Source: Blastobasis lacticolella
Taxonomy: Eukaryota > Arthropoda > Insecta > Lepidoptera > Blastobasidae
DNA: 64,000 nucleotides
Assembly: GCA_905147135.1 (NCBI GenBank)
Contig: LR990039.1
Coordinates: 32,795,708 to 32,859,707, forward strand
Reading direction: 5' to 3'
This document shows, one piece after another, positions 21,757 through 32,245 of this stretch; positions within the stretch are counted from its first letter, which is position 1; each line of letters starts with the position of its first letter. Below the pieces are notes generated by a model. That model did not search any database and was not told the origin of the DNA. It was given only the letters and a program-made list of their open reading frames with translations. A program made the position numbers and the translations under genes.

Positions 21757-22200
21757 CAAGGTAGTCTGGAGCGCGAGGTGTTTGCCCTAAACAATTGTAT
21801 TGGCAATTGTGGTTCATTGGCAGTGTACCAATTCGTCGGCTAGACACGCAAAAATCTGACTCCGAACTCTGACTTACGCGATGGGTGTCATTTTTTTAGA
21901 TACAGTCATACACGATTGACACGAGCACTTGATGGAAAGCTATGCTGTCTCCTAAAACATCTACGAATCATGCTTATATGTTATCCTTACCCGGTACCGG
22001 GTTAGGTTTTCGTGTTATGTTCGGAATAACTAGGTATCTGTGGCGCGTAATTACCAATATTGCCAACTTTATTTTAAAGAATCCACAAAAATTGTGGTAT
22101 CGTATTCCACCAGAAAACCACTATTTAGCGATAATAAATTGAAATTTGAACTGTTATCGAGAACGTAGGTTTTAAGACTTTCGTGGTTATTCACTACTCT
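21757..22200. other. Unique AT-rich stretch
   Basis: No gene recognised. A 66-codon plus-strand open frame (21942-22142) has no family or splice support. Confidence 0.4.
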
Positions 22201-22250
22201 TTCACTACACATATTATCGGGTTTGTTACCACGATAATATGTGTAGTGAA
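22201..22250. repeat. Perfect 19-bp inverted repeat (hairpin)
   Basis: ttcactacacatattatcg (22201-22219) and its exact complement (22232-22250) enclose a 12-base loop. Just outside, the word cgagaac occurs at 22159 and 22259. It may be the core of a short foldback element or a structured RNA. Confidence 0.8.
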
Positions 22251-22329
22251 AATGTTTTCGAGAACAATACAAATCTATTAATTTGAACACAAATAATTTT
22301 ATAACACCAAAGGTTCTAAGGTCTGAGCC

Positions 22330-22505
22330 TCAAGTCCGCTATATACTTGCCTAATATGAATTGAATTGTAGTTGGATCAGTTTTAATTGTAGCAGAATAC
22401 CAGTAACACGTTAAAGTGCCATTGAGCTGCAATTGGGCTAATTACAATTCAATCGCGCCATTAGTAACAGTAGCAGAATACCAAAAACGTGTCTAACGTG
22501 TAAAC
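22330..22505 (-). repeat. Dispersed repeat F with two internal iterations
   Basis: The minus strand contains ggtattctgctac twice, about 75 bases apart, with ctcaatggca and aattgtaattag-type words between. A related copy lies at 42050-42185 on the plus strand. Class unknown; no coding frame. Confidence 0.6.
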
Positions 22506-23849
22506 ATGTCTGAGATTGCGATCCAAATATAATTCAATTTGTAAATTAGCGAAGCCCTGCACCCTTTTTTATGAGGAATATGCGCTTAATACATTTGACT
22601 AAATTTAGTACCACTTTGATTTGATCTCCCGCTTTTTGCTTCTGAATTTAGGCTACTGAATTTAGTCAAATGTAATAAGCGTATTAGAGAGAAAAGTTAC
22701 ATATTTCCAAATCCTAGCCTTGACACCAAATTTCTGCTCTATTTCTTGTTTTTCTTCTGCTCTTGCTTGGTTGATGAGCTATCAAGAGTCAGATAGTGTC
22801 GAAATCGACGTATTTTATATAGGTTTTCTGAAACGAAGTGAAGGAGTATTGGTACTTACAAAGGTATACGACGCAAAGACCGTGCTGTCCTAAACCAACA
22901 TATGAAATTACATAATTCATTCATGAATTTAAACAATTAAGATAACGAAGTCGGAAACCACTGTCAACTCGAATCATAAACCAAATATTGGTAGGTATAC
23001 AAAGAGCACTAAGAATAATTTAAAACAACGTTAAAGAATGCTCGCTATCTAAATGCCCGGCGGTTAGAAAAGGTAAGTAAAGGTAATCTTGTCAGGTAAT
23101 AAGTGGACATACCTAACCCTTCTGCAACATTATGTACAAGTGAAAACAAACTTTATAATTGAAGACACCAGCTTTTCGAATCCTAACTTTCTGTAAAGGA
23201 TATATACAGGGAGTTAAAAGACCGCTAGCATTAATTGAAACCCCATATTCTACCCATGAAACTGAACAACTTTCCCCAAGAAACATACCCGCGGAAACTC
23301 ATAGTTTAGGCAGAAATCGACTTACCGATATTCAACTTTCCTGCGGGAAGCTGTTATTTTACCAGGGTATGAAGTACCATCTAAGTACGAGAAAGATGTT
23401 CTGAAAATCCATAAGGATAGGGGAAATGGCATTTCCTCGAAGCTGTGCAAGATCAGAAGCCAGGATGGCTGTGAGTATTACAAAAGGTGAAGCGCACGTG
23501 TTGCAGACATGGAAAGTAGATACTTTGAAAGTTTGTTTGAAAGATTCCGATGATGAAATTCTTGAAAAATATTTGTTCACTGATTTTAAATGATTATATG
23601 AAGATGTTGTTAGATATATTCAGTCATTATACTCACTGATAAAAGAATAATAACCCCGCGAATCTTCTGATAAAGATCGCTGCACTTGATAATATCAATA
23701 ACATAGTAAATAGTGACAACGACAATCTTCCCAGCGAACGCGTATCAGTGGGTACATTTGAGATAAAAGTACGAGCGCTTACGCATTGCATCGGAACGCA
23801 ACAAATTGGAGTACCCAACATGACTTCGAAAATGTAATCTATAGATACA
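22506..23849. other. AT-rich stretch with an unexplained coding-like patch
   Basis: See 23159-23593. At 22590-22680 the word tttgactaaatttagta recurs in inverted form (tactgaatttagtcaaatgt), giving a weak stem of about 15 bp. No other signal. Confidence 0.35.
23159..23593 (+). pseudogene. Coding-like relic of unknown family
   Basis: One plus-strand frame runs to a stop at 23402-23404, then continues open in the same frame to a second stop at 23591-23593. The second part contains KGEAHVLQTWKVDTLKVCLK then DSDDEILEKYLFTDFK. A single internal stop in a frame of about 145 codons would fit a decayed gene or transposon fragment. No domain is recognised and chance is possible. Confidence 0.2.
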
Positions 23850-24030
23850 TCGTATAAAACAAAGTTGCTTCCCGCCCTCTGTCCCTCTGTGTGTATGTAT
23901 GTACCGTAGTAAGATCTAAAGCTGCGACTGCGAAAGTTGGTAAAAATTGTTTAATAATGGTGGAAAGTTAGTTAGGTATTCTTTTATTTCAGTATTATTC
24001 AAATTTATCGCGGCGAATTCGCGGACAAAA
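23850..24030 (+). mobile_element. Helitron-like (non-autonomous) fragment
   Basis: Shares with 52985-53205 the series tataaaacaaagt.gcttcccgcc, ccctctgtgtgtatgtatgt and agatct.aaa. This resembles the microsatellite-bearing non-autonomous Helitrons described in Lepidoptera. The 3' CTAG-type end is not clear in this copy. Confidence 0.4.
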
Positions 24031-24569
24031 ACCAGTAATAGGTTGGTACTATAAAGAAATTTCAGTATTAAGAAACAAATAAAGGAAATGTCGAACTAGA
24101 TGCACAGAATCAAATTCGACTCATGTTTCAATCCCTTAAGACATTATTTAACATATTGAGACTTATGCTAATTGTACATATATTTGGATACGAATGGAAT
24201 ATTAACTAACAATATTAACTTCCAAATATATCTGTGCCATAGAATTATTGCTTGCCCTATGACACCAATTGACCTGGGCTTCCTTTATGGCCGACGCTAA
24301 GATCAACGTAAACGTGCTCTATGTCTGTTCTAATAGATAATGATATTTATGTCCAGCTTCTGAAGCAACATTGTATGTCTCCTCAAACGATAAATCATAT
24401 TATTGTCGCCTTTTCCAATCTTCTCTTTCCGTTACACGGTTTTAGTTTTCCTTCAATTTGTATTATTTAGTATTGAAATATATACCACTTAAATGTATGT
24501 ATATATTGCCTTTATTGTCTACAACCACTCCCATCAAATAATCGTAAAAAGGGTTTCCCAAGTGTTATA
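24031..24569. other. AT-rich stretch, weak inverted repeat only
   Basis: atatttgga / tccaaatat (9 bp) brackets two aatattaac words at about 24180-24232. No gene. Confidence 0.35.
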
Positions 24570-25100
24570 AACGCGTAAGCAAAATTTCATTAGCCAGGTA
24601 AAGCGGCACGTTTCAGCCCCTATCCGGCAATGAAAGTCGGGGCGTTTAAATAAACACCCCCGGGTCATGTTTTTATATTCATGAGCTGGCGACCCACAGG
24701 GAAGCCATTACCAGCATCCCTGATTAAATACTCGATTACGCGGTCAAATATTTTCACCTCACGAGTTCAGTGACACACGAATTTGAAAATTTCAGCAAAA
24801 AATCCCCCACTTTGAAATTCGCAACGAGGCCTACTTACGCTCATTTTAAAAATTATTAGCCAATTACGACTAAACACACGTCTGCTCTCGTTGGCGGTCT
24901 GCTTGTGTTTGGTCGGATTGTTCCAAGTTCAAACGCGACCTGTTTTAAACGGCCGCACGTGATTGGTGGTCGTAATTTTCTCTCCCACACTATGATTATG
25001 CGAGATGAAGTTATCAAATTTTGAAACAGAAAATTGGTAGGTTTTGGACTCTCGTTTTCGCCCATGTTTACTTTTCGTGAGCGGGATAATTTTATTAGTC
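24570..25100. promoter_or_regulatory. Conserved-looking non-coding block (candidate enhancer)
   Basis: A long, low-repeat block of balanced composition between AT-rich flanks. It contains ttataaac, ttcatgag, cgcacgtgattgg (an E-box-like cacgtg) and several ATTA words, plus a short inverted pair, gcccc.../...ggggc, near 24615-24655. The minus-strand 69-codon frame has no splice support. Regulatory use is inferred from composition only. Confidence 0.25.
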
Positions 25101-25650
25101 ATGATTAAGCAATCCGGCCGAATTATTAGCGGCGGAACGATGCAATACCCTAATTATTATCAAAATATTGTTATTAAAGTATTATTATAGTGTTCGTCGA
25201 GGTAGAGATAGACCGATTTCGCTGCAGGCGTTATCTTACACACTCTTCGTATTCGTTATAGGCCTACATTTGACTTACATAATTTAACCATGTCTAAAGT
25301 TGAATTCAAATTGCGATAAAATTCCCGCATTACATAACACACGTTTGATTTTCCCACATGTTTAATAAATATTTTGTGGTAATAAAGCATACGGTTTTAG
25401 ATGGAGCCTCGGTCTTATCACGTCTGCTAACGTAATTATACGGTTAAATTATTCAAAATGATCGGAGGCCAGCATAAACGCCCAATTTGTAGAAGACCAT
25501 CTGATAAGGAGATAACGTGGCATGTTTGGTAGCTAGATAGCTATCTAATAAATACCTTGCTGTACAAATTAAGATTAAGACAAACCAATACAAGTAAAGA
25601 ATATAAATTCTATGTTGCGGAGGTAAAAAAATTAGCTACTTGTCGTAAAT
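25101..25650. other. AT-rich stretch, nothing recognised
   Basis: No gene, repeat or clear signal seen. Confidence 0.35.
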
Positions 25651-25787
25651 AGTAGTTTATGCAACTGTCATATAAAAGGGGGTATTAAAACATGAGTGGA
25701 TTTATATCATACGAGGCGTAGCCGAGTATGATAATAGTTTGACACGAGTGTTTTAATACCTAATTATATGCAGTTGCATACACTACT
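25651..25787. mobile_element. 137-bp foldback element
   Basis: Arms 25651-25699 and 25743-25787 pair at roughly 85% with small gaps: agtagt.tatgcaact, catataa, ggtattaaaaca. The centre (catacgaggc-gta-gccgagtatg) also pairs, so the whole element folds into one hairpin. No coding capacity. Confidence 0.75.
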
Positions 25788-26480
25788 TTATCTACACTCA
25801 TATTTTTATGTTAAAATATCGTAGGTACCTATAATTTGTTCATCTTTGCTGGATGTAAGCTGCGAGTCAGTTCTGTTGTATCTACGCGTCACGGATATCA
25901 AGCGGCATGAAATTCACGTCACTACTTTCAAATTTATCTATGTATTTGCTTCAAACAACAAAAACATTCACAAACACAACTAACAACCATTAGAAAAGAA
26001 TATTCTGTTTAGCGGGAAAATTACTCACAAATATAGACAGGAAAATTTGAATTTTGAATTTAAATTTTGAATTTGTTAAAGACATTTTTTTTTTTTTTTT
26101 TATGACAAACAAGTCGGGCATTTGACCGCCATCTCACCTGCTGGTAAGTGACGATGCGGCCGAAGATGAAGCATGCCCGTCTTGGAACAGCCTATTCACT
26201 CTAGCCTTAAAGGCATCCAGATTAAACATTTAGGTATTCAGCCTACATTTGACCGTTTCCGGGCGCCCGACAAGAATTTAAAAAATATAAGTGTTGCATA
26301 ATGATTAAAAAGTTATTTTAAGTTACAGCTGTCATGAAATTAGTATGGAAAATGCATGAAATTAGTATGGGAAAAGTAATTTTTTAAAATTTTATGGTAT
26401 GTCGTGAAAAAAGTGTCTCCTTAAACGACTGTTATCGAATATGTAATTGGAACATTACGAAACGAGTGTAGATAAAATCC
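25788..26480. repeat. Region bounded by inverse tttatctacactca words
   Basis: tttatctacactca (from about 25788) has its near-complement cgagtgtagataaa at about 26464-26477. They bracket DNA that holds the CR1-like fragment 26083-26250. Together with the foldback at 25651 this may be one larger dispersed element. The bounds are tentative. Confidence 0.35.
26083..26250 (-). pseudogene. CR1/Jockey-like ORF2 C-terminal fragment and tail
   Basis: Begins with an 18-T run (the A tail on the minus strand), then gggcatttgaccgccatctc, cacctgctggtaagtgacga, tgcggccgaa and cagcctattcactctagcc. This is the inverse of the element at 19623-19990. Recent enough to keep a long pure A tail. Confidence 0.75.
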
Positions 26481-27046
26481 TTTTCGATATACACAGGTAC
26501 GAAGTATAAATTTTCAAAGTATGGGCGAATCGCGCTACCAGCAAGGTATGATATCTACAAAGTATTATTGCAGAAGACATCGTTAGACGATCAAAATTAT
26601 AATATGGTATTGATGTGAAACTAAATCAATTAATAAAATGTTTAGGAAAGGTCAAAGTTTAGGTTGAAGGATCAGTCCCTAATTAAACTAAATTGAAAAT
26701 CAGTCTCAGTCTAATACGTAATTACGGTCGGAATTTCAGTAAAAGCATTAATTGGAATTCCCTAACATACTATTGAACCTGACTTCAAAGACTTTGATCG
26801 GTCGAGTACAAAGCAACTTAGAGTTTTAGACACATCAGTGATTTTATGATTAAGCAGAGCGGAGATCGTAATCAAAGTCTGCCAATCAAGACAGCTTTCG
26901 TTTCACTGAGTACCGAAACGACAACCGCAACAATTTAATCACCAAGTTTCCCGACAGTAACGGCAAGACTTCTAAGTATTTGTCCACGGATAAAATTTCT
27001 TTTAGCGCCAATTGGGCACGAAAATGTCAATAAAAGTGAAGTAATA
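26481..27046. other. AT-rich stretch, nothing recognised
   Basis: No gene or clear repeat. Confidence 0.35.
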
Positions 27047-27292
27047 TTAACCTAACCGACAGAAAATGTCGCATAACCCCGACCAAGTTTTGCTTAAAAT
27101 CAAATATTTTTGAAACTACTGAACGGATTTTAATGAAACAAAGCTAAGAACCATTTCGGCTTTCAAAGAAAGAAAACTGCATCCAAATCGGTCAATCCGT
27201 TCGCGCGCTATGATGCTACAGACAGATACGCAAAGTCACAGATACACACGTCAAAATAACATCCCTCTTTTTTCGTGGGGGATTAAAAAGAA
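27047..27292 (+). repeat. Dispersed repeat E, copy 1
   Basis: Starts ctaaccgacagaaaat, contains actgaacggattttaatgaa, atccaaatcggtcaatccgt and acagacagatac, and ends ctcttttttcgtgggggatt-aaaaa. The copy at 37005-37271 has the same order of blocks. Class unknown; probably a non-autonomous transposon. Confidence 0.6.
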
Positions 27293-28473
27293 TCGGAAAT
27301 ATCCAAACTACGGCACATAAAATAAGGAGATATAAAGAAAAACAGAACAAGCAGTATTACTACCCAAAAGAATTCCTTGTATGATGGATAGGGAGTAAAG
27401 AGTAGCCATCGTCCATTCACATCTCTGGTGTTTATGCTCGAGAGGTTCAGCCGAGGGCGGGTCGGCTAACGTTTAATAACAATAAACTAAATGTGTAGAA
27501 CGATGGAGAATCTATTTGTTTTGCTTACAGGCTGTTTTTGTTTCGTCTATATAGTTTTTAGTGCGATGCTATTTCGGTTGTAACAAGTACGCGTTTAGCA
27601 CGAGTAAAAAGAACCAATTTGCAACAACGTATTAGTTCGTTTCGCGGTAACGTGAACGACCTATAAATATACTTTAGCTAATTTCAATTTTTTTTTTGTA
27701 GTTGTAAACAAGTTACGGGGGATTATTACTATATTAGACTGATCTTGTTCCTAAATTATTATTTCGGAGATATATTTTCAGATGAAAAGGTCAAGATCTG
27801 TTTTTGGCATTATTTTCGAAGTGTCAGAGTTTTGAAGTTTCCATTATCATTTTCCTCGTTGACCTAAAACGGCGCAGCGCCCCGATCTTTTAGTTAATGA
27901 CAAACAATTGCATCTATACAAACAGATACCGATTGTCACTGCAGTAAATATTATGGAGTTCCTTAACAGTGATATTTGTAAACCATTATATAAATTTTGT
28001 GAATGGTGTGTAAGGACTGTTACGCTAATTATGATGTTTGTGAAGAGCTTTGGCTAGGTACATAAGAAAGTATAGTACATTTATTATAGTATATGCAAAC
28101 ACGCAAACATTGCTGATGCTGTTGCCGCATCAGATGTCTCATTGAACAAGCCAGGGGTGCTAAGATGAACACTTAACACTTTCGGAATGCGAACGAAATC
28201 CTCGGAACTGTCATTTCGTAAGATGGTCATAAATGACAAAGGCATTAACTAGAAATAAATTTTCCTGTGTTTAGTATTTCAAGTGTCAAATAATACAAAT
28301 AGTAGGCTTATGAAATTGAAATGAAATTGAAGGCTTATAAATCCACAGTGCCCCCCAGGATGTCGTCATCATATGGACAACTGTTTGTAGAAGACTCCTT
28401 CCATCAGAGAACTCTTAAAGGCTGCTGAAAACGATATTACCGTTTACTTCTGTAACACCAGTGTTTGAAACGA
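27293..28473. other. AT-rich stretch, nothing firm
   Basis: Acceptor-like tracts (ttgttttgcttacag near 27533 and atatattttcag near 27782) are not followed by convincing exons. Confidence 0.35.
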
Positions 28474-28679
28474 AACAGCCAGTATGGACATACCAGAACA
28501 AATCTGCACAATACACATTGGCAACAGCACTTGCAATAAAAGCGAAGGGAACGAGTAAGCTTCGCCCGAATAACGAGAGCTCAACAGCCAGTATGGACAC
28601 AACAAGCCATTGGCAACAGCACATGCAGTAAAAGCGAAGGGAATCAAGCTTCGCCCGAATAACGAGGCGAAAAGAGCTC
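28474..28679. repeat. Two-unit tandem repeat of about 100 bp
   Basis: Units 28474-28582 and 28583-28679 both run from aacagccagtatggaca through cattggcaacagcac and aaaagcgaaggga to agcttcgcccgaataacgag and gagctc. They differ by small indels. The minus strand is open through both units, but as a repeat shadow. Confidence 0.85.
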
Positions 28680-28684
28680 AATTA

Positions 28685-28810
28685 AGTTCACTCCTCCTCC
28701 CGGCCTAATGTGGGAGCACCCCTGCGCGCGCGCCGAGTGATCCCACTATCGATTAGTGTTATTTGTGGGCATGCGCGCTAACGGTGCGCGCGGCAGCCAT
28801 AAACATCCTT
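28685..28810. promoter_or_regulatory. GC-rich conserved-looking block
   Basis: A CpG-rich patch with two gcgcgc-bearing clusters around tatcgattagtgttattt (a TAAT-type and cut-like word). No open frame of note. Candidate enhancer or promoter by composition only. Confidence 0.2.
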
Positions 28811-30599
28811 AAACTGATTTTAATTTCCTGATTTTAAAAACACATACTGCAGCGGTGAGGCTATTGATGATACGACTGGGTTAATTGGGGAATATGTTGT
28901 TGACGGTAGACTAACGTTCTTTAGGTGTTCGAGTAAGCGTAGACAAGGATGTTTTTGATTGCAAGTACTTTTAAGTTTCAGATTAAACTATATATTTTTC
29001 TAACTATTGACCAGATTAAAATTATATTTGATATAAACAATTAAGCCCCTGGAGCGTCGTTATCGACATTCTTAAATGTGTGTTCTAAAGTTTTTTGTCA
29101 AAAGAAGCCACTTTGTTTCAAGAAGAAAACAACAGCTGACCGCATAAGCTAAAACCATGCAATCAAACTAACACAACTCGCAGCGGCACGTCTACACTAA
29201 CCTAGCCGGCCATCAGGAGTACCCTATTAAATCACAATGGATGAAAATATTTATATTTATTTGAACGATATTACAATCTGGGGTGAATTATATTGTTAAT
29301 GCGGTCATAAACATGGGGTTCTGTCGTATTACGTTTGTTTAGTGGGCCAAATGGGCCACCCGGAAGCCGCGCCCGGGCCTCAACCCCGAATAGAGTCATT
29401 TCAAAGCTCACTATAGTCACAATGGGACCCGGAGTGTCTAAAAAAAGTAGTGTAACAACATTTAACTCAAACGTTACGAACTCAAAAATACAAATATGGA
29501 CATTGAATATTTAAAAACTATGAACAATCCTTATTGAACAATAAAAAGTTTACTCTAAGTCACTTAAATAGGTTAAAGTCCCCTGAATGCGGAAAGTGCC
29601 TAGAAGGCAGGCCGCGTTGCCCCGCGACAATTTTAACTAAATTCGATGATTGATGAAAGTGACCACTACTGACCATACTCTCTACAAACCATACCACAAA
29701 ATATGGAGGCGTTCTGTTTACTTTACATTTTTTCAATAGCGAATTTGCTGAGATACAAATACACTATATACTCGTAGGTACATACGTGATTTTACAGCCT
29801 GTCGACGACTGACTAACAAACAAAACGTTATTTTAGTATTAACGACGCACTTAGTTAAATTCCTAAACAAACACTCAAAATGTCGTCTTCATTCCGATTC
29901 ACCTGCACTAGCAACATAGCGATCTATTCCTGACTTTTAAAGTTAGTGAAATTCACTATCCTAGTGAATTTCATAAACAACAGTAATGAAATTATAGAAG
30001 TACAGATCTTCCCTTACTTTTATAGCTTAACCATGACTTTCGAACAGGTTCAACATATTTACAAAAGTTTAGAATCCGTTGTATTGTAAAACACATTTTA
30101 TCATCCTCAATCCAAACAAGCTCATCCGGCCTTTTTGAAAAATGCGATAAATATTATGCGAATATTTTTAGAGAGTGTCTTTTATCGAAAGTGGTACCGG
30201 AATTCTCGCGGAAAACAGCTATCTGGTGAACGATAACATGGTACGGGCTACGACAGACTTATTACGCAATACTTTACAAACTATTGTGCATAGACCTTGA
30301 ACACAGAGCAATTCTTGACTTTATAGGGCCATTTGCCCGCCGTTAAAATCGGTTATAGCTTGGTCGCTAATCGTACTCCTCGGTGTTGTATCAGGGATTT
30401 CAATTCGCGTCAAGCTCTTGTCTGACCCATCGTCATAAAGTGGACAAGGTGTTCGCATTGTAGATTCAAGATAGTATAATGTCCGATTTTATAGCCATGG
30501 ATTGTTAGTTTAGTGTCTGTAAAATTTAAAACGAATTTCGGCAAACCTCACCTACGAGTGTCGAGTCTACGCCTCGACTGTTATAGAGATTGTAAAACG

Positions 30600-30950
30600 A
30601 ATATTCGGTTATTTATCGGTTTTCGACGCAAAACGACAAATAAAGTTCGGTCGGAGTGAATGAAAGAACGTCCCGACCGACCCGACCGAAAGGCCGGGCC
30701 GATTCGGCCAAATCATCGGTTATCGTCGATTCGTGGTAGCCCAGGTTACTCGGTCGTTCTCGTAACTCAGTGTTTCTCGGAGGGCATCGCTCAGGCGCGG
30801 GATGCGAGTCAGCTAACGAACGCGGCGTCTTTGCTGCGGACGATAAGGGAGTGCTTAAAGAAAGCCCGGCGGCGTAGTATGGACACGCCCAAGCCTTTAA
30901 GGCATGAAGTGTCATGTGATGGGTGTCTTTTTCCAACATAATGTTGAGAA
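30600..30950. promoter_or_regulatory. CpG-rich island-like segment, possible promoter/5' exon
   Basis: CpG and GC content rise abruptly and both strands lack stops over about 90-108 codons (30660-30941 plus, 30613-30939 minus). That is expected from GC-rich composition. The tandem gaccgacccgaccgaaag words suggest simple-sequence drift. No clear TATA, initiator or splice donor in context. Confidence 0.2.
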
Positions 30951-31959
30951 GGTTAATGTCAAGCTAGATTATTTATCTTCTATGTAAATGTAGAATACCT
31001 GATATATTTAAGTGAGGCGACAAAGTATTATTTTTTGTTAGTATGTAAATTTAATTTATGTTCATCACAAATAGCCAAGAAGGTCATATTAGTCCATTCA
31101 TAAAAATGTTAATAAAAGCTTGGATTTTTTTGGACGCCTTAAATAGATTTTGGACAATGTGCGCCGAACACTCGATATACTGGGCCGTTTTCTATTAGAT
31201 TATGGGCGGTTCAGTTTAGTGTTCGATTGTGAGGTCACCATGCCTTGCTTGTTTTTATATTTGATATTTTCTGTTTTATTAACAATAAACAAAACGGTTT
31301 CTAAGTATCAGGATAAAATAAATTACTTAATTCAAGTTCATTCTGATACACAACCTGAGGTCCTCTGCATCCTTCATTCCTATTCAAGTAATTATCGAAC
31401 CAGAGTTACTTGCACAAAAATGTTTTATTTGAGTTAATTTTCACAATTGAAACTAAGGCCCAGTTTTTCCAAGCTGGGTTAGCCAACTCGGAGCCAAGAA
31501 TTCGGGTGTGTGAGTATGATATTTTCTGTAACCAAACTATAAATTACTGTCTTGACCCAAAGACATCACATTTATAATTTTTATGATAACTTATCTTATT
31601 AAGGAGGCGTTTGAGTACCTAGTAAATTAATAAAGTCATTGCCTTGTATTACACATTAAAATTGCGGATAAAAAAGTATAGATTAGATAACAATCAAATA
31701 TTGGATATTTCAAAATATTATGCCATATCATTTTTATAAAGCTCTATAACAAAATTCCTTAAATTGTAGTTTCACTTCGACTCACGTTCGCTGAACAGAA
31801 GATCCACTCTAAGCTCGTCAAGTTAAGAAATTTGTTTGCCAAGCCAGGCGCGAGAATGGTTTATGGCAACCGCGTCCGCGATAACGGCGGCTCACCTGCG
31901 CCGCGCTGCGCCCGCGCAGCTGACGTGCGAAACTAACATCTCCGGGCGATAGAGGGATC

Positions 31960-32245
31960 CAGGATCGACGGATGTCTCATATCGCATCCTGGCTACTTTA
32001 CTGTCATTGGTCGCGAACTGTGCGGTTCCAAAGGAACTTTCTCCCACGCACACTACGGTTGTGGAATGAACTACCTGGAGAGGTTTTCCCTGGAGAGTAC
32101 AACATGGAGTTCTTCAAGAAAGGGGTTAAAAGGTTTTACGGGGTCGGTAACGCGTGGGTGATGCCCTTGGTATTGCAAACGTCCATAGGCTGCGGTGACT
32201 GCTTACCATCAGGCAGGCCGCAAGCTTGTTTGCCACCTTAGTGGT
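31960..32245 (+). pseudogene. CR1/Jockey-like ORF2 C-terminus and 3' tail
   Basis: The plus-strand frame contains RTVRFQRNFLPRTLRLWNEL, PGEVFPGEYNMEFFKKGVKR and then FYGVGNAWV. This is the conserved R..RF...F.PRT.RLWN.LP..VFP..Y....FK..V tail of CR1/Jockey-like ORF2 proteins. The 3' untranslated tail (cttggtattgcaaacgtcca ... caggcaggccgcaagcttgt) ends in ggtataaaaaaa. 5'-truncated: the polymerase core is missing. It is the best-preserved reference for the fragments at 6640 and 9700. Confidence 0.85.

Larger units (their letters stand above)
28680..31959. other. Mixed stretch: enhancer-like blocks and AT-rich DNA
   Basis: 28690-28810 and 29330-29430 are GC-richer, repeat-free blocks. A perfect 12-bp hairpin, tgaaattcacta-tcc-tagtgaatttca, lies at 29947-29973. 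30600-30950 is CpG-rich and open on both strands (93 and 108 codons) without recognised product; it could be a promoter or 5' exon region. 31860-31940 is GC-rich. Confidence 0.35.

Noticed and set aside
28415..28681. Minus-strand 88- and 67-codon frames
   Set aside because: They are repeat shadows of the two-unit tandem duplication (28474-28679).
30613..30941. Opposing open frames of 93 (+) and 108 (-) codons
   Set aside because: Simultaneous openness on both strands is expected from the CpG-rich composition. No splice or initiation context, and no family.
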